The notes under the pieces are model-generated. The model was not told where the DNA came from. It saw only the letters and a program-made list of their open reading frames with translations, and searched no databases. From a virus: DNA of 45,545 nt. Positions 21,990 through 33,900 of this stretch are shown here, piece after piece. The first letter of the stretch is position 1. The number at the start of each line of letters is the position of its first letter. A program made the translations under genes and the position numbers. The DNA lies in the IMG/VR virus record IMGVR_UViG_3300021961_000167, positions 1 through 45,545 of that record. One strand, 5' to 3'.

Positions 21990-24900
21990 ATGGCAAGATA
22001 TACCAGAACTATAGATCTATTACCTGAAATATTTAGAACCACTACCAACGAAAAGTTTCTAAATGCTACACTTGATCAGATTGTACAACGCCCACAATTA
22101 AGAAAAGTTGAAGGCTACATTGGTCGACGAGTTGGCTTAGGTGTTGACGGTAAAGACAGTTATGTGCTTGAGCAAGATCAAGAACGTGCGGCCTATCAAT
22201 TAGAACCAACTGTTACCTGGAAAAAGAAAGATACCAATCAAACACATGACTTTTTAACATATCCTGGTATTGTTGACGCACTACAAGTTAATAGTGCATT
22301 AACTGATAGACATGATAGACTATTTGATTCAGAATACTATTCCTGGGATCCATTTGTAGACTATGACAAACATGTTAACTTTAGTCAATACTATTGGTTA
22401 CCACAAGGTCCAGACTCAGTTGATGTAAGTTCAACTGAAATATCAACTAGCGATGCTTACACTGTTACAAGAAATGAATTTGATTATACGCTAAGTGGTG
22501 TTGAAGGTCCTAACCCAACTATCACAGTTGTTCGTGGTGGCAATTATAAATTTAATGTACAACAAACAGGCACACCATTTTGGATTCAAGCGGCACCTGG
22601 TAGTAATGGCCAAATGCCTGGACAGCCAAATCAATCAAGTCGTGAAGTTATGGGTGTTACTAACAACGGCGATGATAATGGTATTGTAGAATTTAATGTT
22701 CCACTAGACACAGAACAAAACTTTTTCTTAAACATGGACACAGTAGGTACTGTGGATCTTGTTACTAGTTTACGCTTTGATGAAATACATAACCAATTAG
22801 TAAGACCATTCTTAGACAAGCACGATGGCATTGATGAAGTAACTGACCTACGTAACAGAACAATTATCTTTATTAATAGAAACCCCGGCAACGGTGATGA
22901 CTCAGGATGGAAACGTGATTCAAGATTTGATGAAGCAAGATTTGATGAAAATGGTACTAGTTTTGCAGAGTCTGAAGAAATAACAAGTAAAACAGATCGT
23001 TACAGTATCTACAGAATTGAATATAGATACGAAGGACAAGATAGCTCAAGTGATGTATTTGATGCGTCAGGTAAAAACCCATATATGGTATTAAACAAAG
23101 TTAAGGAAATCCCTAGCTTAAAGAAAGTACACATTCAGTATGGTACAGAATATAACAATAAATTTATGTGGAAAACATCTGAAGGGTTCTTTGAACTTCA
23201 GCCACATATTACAGCAATTAACGATACTTTATATTATCAGGATGGCACAGATACAAATAGGTTTGGTATTATCCGTGTAGTTGATGCCGTTGATCAATTA
23301 ACTTTAAATATTGAAGATATTATTGGTAAAAAACAATACACTTCGCCTACTGGCGTTACATTTTCTAATGGAATGAAAGTACAGTTCCGCGGTGGCACCA
23401 AGCCAGAACAATATCAAGATAAGAGTTATTACGTTGAAGGTGTAGGTACAGCAATTAAACTATTACCAGTAGAAGAATTCCTTACACCAGAATCATATAC
23501 AATCAGTGAAACCCAACCATTTGACGTTTCAGGATATGATGAACAGCCTTGGGATTCATCATTGAATGCACCTACTATCAAAGATTATATTACAATTAAT
23601 AGAGGATCAGGAGATAATAACCCTTGGTCAAGATCTAATAGATGGTTCCATATTTCAGTAATTAAAGCAAGTGCTGAATACAATAAAACAGTTGCTAATT
23701 TAGATCAAACAGCTCGTGCTAAACGACCTATCTTAGAATTTAATGATGGACTAAGACTGTTTAACTTTGGTACAGACGGTAAACGTGCAGTTGATATTAT
23801 TGATTTAAGACAACGAGACGCATTATCTAATGTAGCTGGTAAGATTGGTTATAACATTGATGGACTAAGTTTATTTGACGGTGCTAGAATAATTTTTGCT
23901 GTAGACGAAGATCCACGAGTACGTAATAAAATTTATCAAGTTAGAATGGTTGATCCTATAGGGTTAACAGAAGATCCTTCACAGCTTAGTGAAAAGATTA
24001 TTCAATTAGTTGAAGCAGATGACACTAATGTTTTGCAAGACCAAACAGTCTTTGTTAAGTCTGGCATTACCTTACAAGGTAAGTCATATAGATACGATGG
24101 CACAAAATGGACAGCAACACAACAAAAAACAAAAGTAAACCAGGCACCATTATTTGATATTTTTGATAAAGCCGGTAGTTCTATTGGAAATACCGTAAAG
24201 TATCCGTCAACTAACTTTACAGGCACTAAACTATTCAGTTATGCTTCAGGCTCAGGCCCACTAGATTCTGAACTAGGCATGCGATTAAAGTATCTAAACA
24301 TCAACAATGTTGGTGATATTGTTTTTGAAAATAATCTTTATAAAGATACATTTGTTTATACTATTAATAATGTTTCTACAACCACAGATGTTGCTACAGG
24401 CTTTATTAGAAAGTACACAGACAGAACAAACTTTAAATTACAAACAGGTTGGGAAAAAGCAGTTGGCTCAACACGTCAGGCACAGATCTTTACGTTTACA
24501 AATACCAATAAATGTATTTGTGATGTAAGATATATAGATGGAGACAATAAAGTTGTAGTATATGCTGATAACGTTTATATTAATCCATCAGACTATACGT
24601 TAACAAGAACGGCAAAAACGTCTACAATTGAATTAAAGACAAAAGCAGAAATAATTAATATTCATATTATCAGTGATCAGAAAAGTAAGGTTGCGTACTA
24701 TGAAATGCCAAGTAACCTAAGTGATAACTCTGTTAATGATTCATTTGAAACAGTTACTCTCGGCACTATTAGAAATCACTTTGTTGGGTTAGCACAAAGT
24801 CATCCTGAGTTAAAAGGCGTTGTATTAGGCGAAAACAATATCAGAGACTTAGGCAACATTGTTGGCTACGGTAAACAAATTGTTGAACAATCGTCACCAT

Positions 24901-27900
24901 TGCAATTTACAGCAATATTTGCTAAAGACTCAAATATTAATTTCTTTGACTCTGTTGAGTATGCGTCAAATGAATATGAAAAATTTAAAACAAGATTGAT
25001 TGATACCTTAACAAAAAATGATTATCAAGGTACAGCCGACGAAAGGCTAGATCAAGCATTTGCAGATCTTAATAAAGGTCGTAACCCAGATATGCCATTT
25101 TACTGGGCAGATACTATTCCTTGTGGACAAGTCTACGAAGAATCAAAAATAACAATTACACCAATTGACGATAATGTTTTTGATTTATTAAAAATATATG
25201 ATTTTACCAAAGCAAACTATCAAGGGTTACTCGTATACTTAAATGATAACATTTTATTAAAAGATATAGACTATACAATCTCTACAGATAGCCCACGATT
25301 GACAGTATTAAAAACTTTAAAACAAGGTGATGTAATACGTATTAGAGAATACCAATCAACAGCAGGAAGTTTTGTTCCTCCAACTCCAACCAAGTTAGGT
25401 ATGTTTAATGTATTCAAACCAGAAGTATTTACAGATGATTCATATACAACACCTCAACAAATTCTACAAGGTCACGATGGATCGAGAATAATCACATTTG
25501 GTGATAACCGTGACGAAGTATTGTATGAATTTGAATCAAGAATTTATAACAATATCAAGGTACCTAAAGATAGAAAAATTCCACTACGCTGGTATGACAT
25601 TATTCCAGGTAAGTTTAGAACCACTGATTATGCTGATTCAGAAATTACTGACCTAATGAGTGAAAGTTTCTTATCATGGGTAGCCTGGAACAAGTTAGAT
25701 TACAAAGAACAAGACTATGATTCAAATAACAAGAAAACTTGGAACTACTCTAGAGCAACTGACAGATTAGATGGTAGTCTACTTAAAGGTGGATGGAGAG
25801 CTAATCTTTATAAATTCTATGACACAGATGTACCTCACTTACGTCCATGGGAAATGTTTGGTTTCAGTGAAGAACCTACATGGTGGCAACGTCAATATGG
25901 TCCAGCACCATACACAGGCGACAACATGGTTCTATGGGATGACATGGCCAATGGTGTTGTAGCACACCCAGACGGTGACTACATCATTGAAGATTTTAAA
26001 CGTCCAAGACTACAAGAAGTTATTCCTACTGGTGACGAAGGAGACTTAGAAGCAAGTTTTGATGTACTTGTAAAAAATTACGATTTACTAAGCACACGTA
26101 AAAGCTGGCTAGTTGGAGACATGGGTCCTGTAGAAACAGCCTGGAGACGTAGTTCAGCATATCCATTTGCTGTAATGAAACTACTAGCACAAACTAAACC
26201 AGCACAGTTCTTTAGCTTAATGGCTGACAGAGATAGGTACATTTATTCCTCAGAGTTAGATCAATACGTATTAGATGGACGTTATAGATTAACTTCGCAA
26301 AACATTGAAATATATGGCGAAGGTACAATCAAACACTCATACATCAACTGGTGTGTTGACTTTGCACGTAGACAAGGTATTGTTAATAAACAAGAAATTG
26401 TTGATTTATTTCGTAATACAAAAATAAATCTTGTTTATAGAGTTGGTGGTTTTACTGACAAACAATATCTAAAAATGTTTACAGAAAAAACATCGCCTAA
26501 TTCATTAAATGCAAACTTACTATTGCCTGATGAAAGCTATGAAATATTGTTGTACAACAACGAGCCATTTGACGAAGTTGTATATAGTTCTGTTATTGTA
26601 CAGAAAGTTAAAGGTGGCTATGCTGTATACGGTAACTCAAAAGAAACACCTTATTTTAAAGTATATGAATCAATTACAAACGGCAACTATAAAAATGTTA
26701 CTGTAGGTGATGATACTGTTAGAATGAGTTTAGACTTTACTAACAAAGAAGTGTTAATACCATATGGTTATACATTTACTAGTAAAGGTGCTATGGTTGA
26801 CTTCTTAGTAAGTTATGGTTCTTGGTTACAGTCAAAAGGTTTTATATTTGAAGACAAACATGATGATTACTTGCTTAACTGGGGCCAAATGGTTAATGAA
26901 TTCTTATACTGGAATCAACAAGGCTGGCAAGAAGGTGCTATTATTAATTTAAATCCTGCGGCCAACGAGATACGTATTGAACGTATTGGTGCAGTAGCGG
27001 CACCTATGTTAGGTCGACGTGCAGACGAGTTTATACTAGATCAGAACTTACAACCAATTATTAAAGAAAACTTAGCTTGGGATAGATTAGGTAATGAATT
27101 AAGAATCAGCAGTCTTGATGAAAGTGCAATTAGTTTCCTTAAAATTAAATTTACCAGTTATGAACACGCATTAGTATTTTCAAATACCAGTATCTTTAAT
27201 GACTTGTTATACGACCCAGCAACAGGTGCAAGACAACAACGTCTTAAAATAGTAGGCACATTCTCAGATAACTGGGACGGCACTATTAATGCTCCAGGCT
27301 TTATCATGAATCAACCTAACGTTGAAGAATGGAAATCAAACAGAGAATATTCAAAAGGCGATATAGTCAGATATAAAAGTAATTATTATTCAGCTCTACG
27401 CAGATTAAACCCTGCAGAGTTATTTGATTTTGCTGACTGGGCTGAAACAGAGTATGAGTCAGTCAAGACAGGCATGTTACCAAATATTGCTCTTAAAGCA
27501 CAACAAAGTGAAAAATTTTATGATCTAAGTGAAGCAAATTTAGAATCAGATGCTGACCTATTAGGGTTTGGTTTAATTGGGTTCCGCACAAGAAACTACA
27601 TGCAAGGACTTAACCTAGACGACGTAAGTCAAACAAATGTTTACAAAAACTTTATTGGTGCAAAAGGTAGTAATCGAGCAATGAACTTATTTAAGAGTGC
27701 TCAGCTTGATAAAGAACTTACAGAATATGATATTTACGAAAACTGGGCAGTACGCTCTGGTTTCTATGGTGCAAACAGCAACAGAAGTTATGTTGAAGTA
27801 AACTTAAACGGTGACAGATTAACAGGTAATCCAGCAACAGTAAAAATTACTAATAGCTCATTAGTGGGTACAACAGTTAATCAAATTGTAAGATTAGACG

Positions 27901-30900
27901 ACATTTATAAATCAAGTTACAAAGTCATTGACGAAAACATACTGCCAACAGTTGATTATCAAGATGTTGAAAACTCATTACCTACCGCAGGGTTTGTTAA
28001 TGTTGAAGATGTTGACATTAAATCATACGAATTAAGTAGTCTTGATGCTGTAGTTGAAAACTTAGATGAAATTACAGAAGGCACAAAGATTTGGGTAGCT
28101 AAAGATAACAACTACTCCTGGAACGTTTACAGAGCAACTGTGTTACGTGCAGAACCTATTTTAGTATTTGATAATTTAGATGGAACATCATCAATAACAT
28201 TTAACGGTCATCACCATTTAAACAAAGACGATATAGTTGTAATTAAATTCTTTAGTCAGCAAGTTGATGGTGCATTTAAAGTTAAGAGTGTCACAGCAGT
28301 TGATAAAATTATTGTTGACCTAGAATTTTCCAGTGAAATTACTGTACTTGAAGATTTAGGTGTAGCATTTGTTCTACAATCAAGTAAGGTATTCCAAGGT
28401 AGTGATATCGCAGACTTACCATTCATTAAAAATATGCAGACAGGTGAAAAGATCTGGGTTGATGGCACACAGTGGAAAGTATTACAAAAGTTTAATCCAT
28501 TTAGCAATGTTAATAACATTTGGAGTAAGACACTTAAAACACCAGTAACTAATGCTAACTTTGGACAAGTAGTTTCGCAAACACCAGATGGGTTAACTGC
28601 CATGGTTGGTGCACCAGCCTGGAGAGACAGAGGTGCTGTTCATGTTTGGGGTGCATTAGGCAACGGCGATTTATCTGAAGGCACACGTTTAAGTTTAGGT
28701 AAAACTACAAGCACTGTTGATAACCAGCTAAGTGAATATGGTGCAAGTGTTGATTGTGCAAATTCTGGGTGGCACATTATTGGTGCACCTGGACACAGAA
28801 GCAACGAAGGCCTTGCTGTTTTAGTTAAACAGGTTAGTGCTGGAGTTATTAAAGAATTACAAGTCCTTACATTACCAGGTGCCAATAGATTTGGTGAGTC
28901 AGTAATATTTACAAATGATAACAAATGGGCATTTGTAGGTTCACCAGGCGATGAAAAAGTTTATGCGTATCAATATAAAGAATATGAACAGCAGAAACAT
29001 GACTTCTTAGCAGATGGAACAAGTTTAGTATACAATGTTGGTGATTATATTGAAGTTGACGACGAAACACAAATTTCAATGAACATTGACAACATTGTAC
29101 AAATACCTGTTACAGATTACACAATGACAGGTGGCAATATTACATTTGTTGAAGCACCTAAAGCAGGACAACGTATTGAAATTGTACGTAAGTACGTACA
29201 TCAGGCAACAGGCGATGGTTCAACAGTTGATTACAATATTAGCTCATTATACAAAGCAACGTCGATAGAGACCTTTAATGTTATTTTAGATGAAGAGCTA
29301 CTAAGACCTGGATATGATTACACATTTAATCCAAGTACAAAAGTAATTACATTTACACTAACAAACAAGTCTGGTACTCCAATAGCGCCGCCGGGCGGAC
29401 AGTTAATTTTAGTTGAAACCATTGATCATTTCAAATATGTATCAACTATACATAATCCTGGTGAAGTTGGCAACGGCTTTGGAACAAGTCTTGCAACAAC
29501 CGCTGAAGGACGTCAATTGTTTATTGGTGCAACCACAGGCGTAGGCGAAGACTCTACTGATTCTATAGGTAAAGTATATGTGTATGATAGAGACGTTGAA
29601 CGTTTCCAAGTTAAAAATAATACAACACTTGCATTTACCACAACAGAAGCAATTCAAGGCACAGCAAGAGTAACAGTTAATAACGCTGATTTGTATGATA
29701 GTGATTACTATCTACTAAAAGGTAATTACACACAGTCAGGTCAAACATTTACTATTCAAGATGCCGCAGTTGATCTAGGTGACTTTGTTGAAATTGAAAC
29801 TAATAACTTTAGACTAGCAGGTATACTCTATAAACCTGACGTTATGCAAGGAGCACAGTTTGGCTATAGTGTAAAAGTATGTCCAACTAATTGTTCTATC
29901 TATGTTGGTGCACCTGGTGATTCAGCAATATTAGACTCAGCAGGTTCAGTTACACGTTTTGTTAATAGATCAAGACTGTACGGATCAATAACGGGATCAA
30001 TAGCAAATCCAGTGATAACACCTGGCACTAAGTTGCGTATTAATAATTACTACGTTACTGCTACAGGTACAACAGTAGAAGATTTTGTAAAAGATATTAA
30101 AGATGCTAATCTACCAAATATCACAGCAAGTGTAGTTGATTCAAAAATTAAAATTAATTTAGTAAACGTTAATGCGGCACCTGCGGCTAATAAACTTTAT
30201 ATCTATCCAGCAGATTCAAGCTCACTAATAGAAGATCTAGGTCTTGAGTTGTTCCCATCAATGCAGACAATTCAGAACCCATACCCAATTACCAATGCTA
30301 GGTTTGGACATGCGTTAGACATTTCAAATGATGCGTTTAGCGTTGTGATTGGTGCTCCCAACGGTGCTACAAACTTAGAAGTAACTTTAGATAAAAACTT
30401 AACTAAGTTTGACGCAGGCGGAACAAAAATTAAAGATGTACAAACACAGAGTGGTGCTGTTTATACATACGACTACTTAACCAGTGACAACGATACCTAT
30501 GATAATCCAGGTAAATTTGCATATGGTCAACAAATCAACGACAGCCAGGTACATCCACTAAGTGGATTTGGTACTAGTGTTGATTATGGTAATGCTAAAT
30601 TATTGATTGGCGCTCCACATCAATTAGTAGACATCGACGATCCTACATCAGATAAAATTGGACGTATAGTAAGATTTGTCAATGAAAACTTTACACCAGT
30701 ATGGCAAGTGGTAGAAAAAGAGACACCTACAGTTAACACCAAGTTAATTAATTCAATGTTTATCTACAATAAGGTAACAGACAAAGTATTAACGTACTTA
30801 GATTACATTGATCCTGTTCAAGGTAAAATCTTAGGTGCGGCGCAACAAAATATTGACCTAACTATACCTGATGATCCAGCACAGTACAACAATGGCACTA

Positions 30901-33900
30901 ATAATAACTTTGGTATGACCTGGGGTGCTGAACGTGTTGGCACAATTTGGTGGGACGTTTCTACTGCTAAGTTTATTAACTACAATCAATCAACAGCAGA
31001 TTATCGTGCTAAACGTATAGGTAACTTATTCCCAGGTTCAAGTATAGATGTATATCAATGGATATCAAGTGATGTACCTCCAGGTGAGTACGAAGGTGAA
31101 GGTCAAGTTTTCTCAACAGAAGACTACTCGTTGCTCAGTGATGTTAGACAAGGCGGCGAACTTGTAACCAAATATTATTTCTGGGTTAAAAACTTAACAT
31201 CAGTAAATAGAAAACAAGGTAAAACACTAAGTCCATTTACAATTAAACAATATATCGAGACACCTAAGTCAAGTGGCATTCCTTACATAGCCGCAGTTGA
31301 CAAAAATACTTTTGCTTTATTCAATGCACAAGAATATATTCAAGATACTAACAGTGTGTTACACATTGAGTTTGATAAAATTGAAACAGATAATAATGTA
31401 CACGTTGAATATGAACTTATTAGAGAAAAAGATCCAACTCAGTTCTTAACAGATAACTTATATCGTAAGTTCTTAGATTCATTCTGTGGCGTTGACACAG
31501 CTGGTAATATTGTTCCTGATCCTACGTTAAGTTTAACTGATAGACGAGGTGTTGAATTTAGACCAAGACAAACAATGTTTGTTGATAGATTCAAAGCACT
31601 TGAAAATTATTTAACAGCGGTTAATAGAATTTTAAAACAACTACCGATTACTGAAATTAGAAGTTATCCGTTGCTGAACAGTCAGGAAGAAATGCCTGGC
31701 AAACCTTCAGGCACCTGGGACATAATGTTAGAAGATATTGCTGAACTAAGTTATCAGAAACTTAACATTGACCCAATTGGCTATCGTTACTTGGTTAAGT
31801 CAGACGCTAATAATGGAAATTTATGGACAATATATACTCTACAACCAAACAGAACATTACTGTTAACCAGAGTGCAAAATTATAAAACAACACGCTACTG
31901 GAATTTCGTAGATTGGTATGAAGCTGGGTACAATACATTAGATAAACCAACTAAAGAAGTTAATCAATATGCAGATCTAGGCACACTAACAACTGCTATA
32001 GTTGGGTCTATTGTTAAAGTACGGTCAAACGCACAAGGTAAATTTGAAATTTACAGAAAAGATACTACAGGATGGACACGTGTTGGTTTAGAAAAAGGTA
32101 CAATTAAAATAAGTAACAGCATTTTTGATTATGATATTGATCGCAATGGCTTTGATAACGAAGTATTTGATGCACAATATTTTGATCAAGAAGCTGTACT
32201 TGAACTAAGACAAATAATTAAATCTATCAATGAAGAATTATTTGTTGGTGATTTAGCACATCATAGAATTGCCTTAATTACATTAATGTTTAACTATGTG
32301 TTAAGTGAACAACAATCAACTGATTGGTTAGTAAAAACAAGTTTAATTGACGTTAAACATACACTGCGTGAACTTAAACCATTTACAATTCTTAAACGTG
32401 ATAATCAAGACTTTGTTGAACAATACATTCAAGAAGTTAAACCATATAGAACGCAGGTTAAAGAATTTAATCTAGTTTACAAAGGTGACGATAACTTTAA
32501 GGGCGATCCAACTGACTTTGACTTACCTGCACAATTTAATACTGAGTTAAACAAATATATTTCACCAAGACATGTACTTGATCAAGAAAATATTACAGGT
32601 GAAGGTGTTTATCAATTAACTGATCCAATTTGGTTAACCGGTAATTATTCACAGTGGAGACAAAACTTTGCATTATCAATTAGGTCTGTTGCTGTTATTA
32701 ATCCTGGTAGTGGATATTCAGAACCTCCACAAGTTATTATAACAGGGGAATGTGACATTCCAGCAGAAATGACTGCTAGAGTTTCATCAGCAGGCAAACT
32801 TATTGCTGTTAATGTTGATTACCCAGGACAAGGTTATACATCAACACCAGTTATTACACTTAAGGGTGGTAATGGTACAGGTGCAAAAGTGGCCGCAATC
32901 ACTGCCCCTGGCGATGTAAGATCATATACTACTACAATTAAATTTGATAGATATGAATACTCAACCAGTATAGTTGACTGGGAGCCAGAAACTGCTTATA
33001 CAGAAAATCAATTAGTACGCTTCAATAATAAAGTGTATAGTATTGAATGGGCAGATGGTTCAACACTGACAAAAGCAACTTTTGATCCTCTTGATTATAA
33101 ATTAGTTGATGTAACAGATCTATCAGGTGTAGATCGTACAATGGGTCTATATCAACCAGGTAATAACTATCCAGGTCTGGACTTATCATTATTAGTATAT
33201 GGTACAGAGTATCCTGGTGTTAACATACTTGGACCAAACTTTAGTCAAAACACTGGTTGGGACGTAGGTAATTGGGACGTTAATCCATACGACAACATTG
33301 ACTTTGATGAAAACGGTAAACCAAGTTATTCTGAAACTATTCTTGACGCTAAGTATCAAGGTGGTGACTATTCAGGTACAAGTGCAGATGCACAATATAA
33401 TGTTGATTTAGAAACTAAAGTGTTTTCACTAACAACTTCAAGTCCTAACAGTGAACACGGCGACATTGACTTTAATTTTGATGATCCATGGTTATGGTCT
33501 TGGGAGTCAGACTTTTATAGACCTACAGGTGGTGTCGATGTACAAAAACCTAGTCTGGTTTTACAACGTGGATCAACTTATAAATTTGAAAACCACACAT
33601 ATGGTCACAACTTATGGCTCAGATCAAAAGCTCTAAGTGAAGCAGAATATGTTGCAGGCAATACAGAATTATACATACTAAGCCAAGACGATGGTGTAAT
33701 TAATAACGGTGCTAAACGTAGTTCACCAACAGACTTAACACCAGCAGTGATTACTTGGACAGTACCATTGGATTACCCAGGTGACTCAGTTGTTATTCAA
33801 CATAGTCAGTATGGCATGGCAGATACTGTTAAGATCTCTGGAGAGATTATTAATCCAGTAACTGGCAGACCAACAGACATTGATGTAAACGGCGGTGCGT

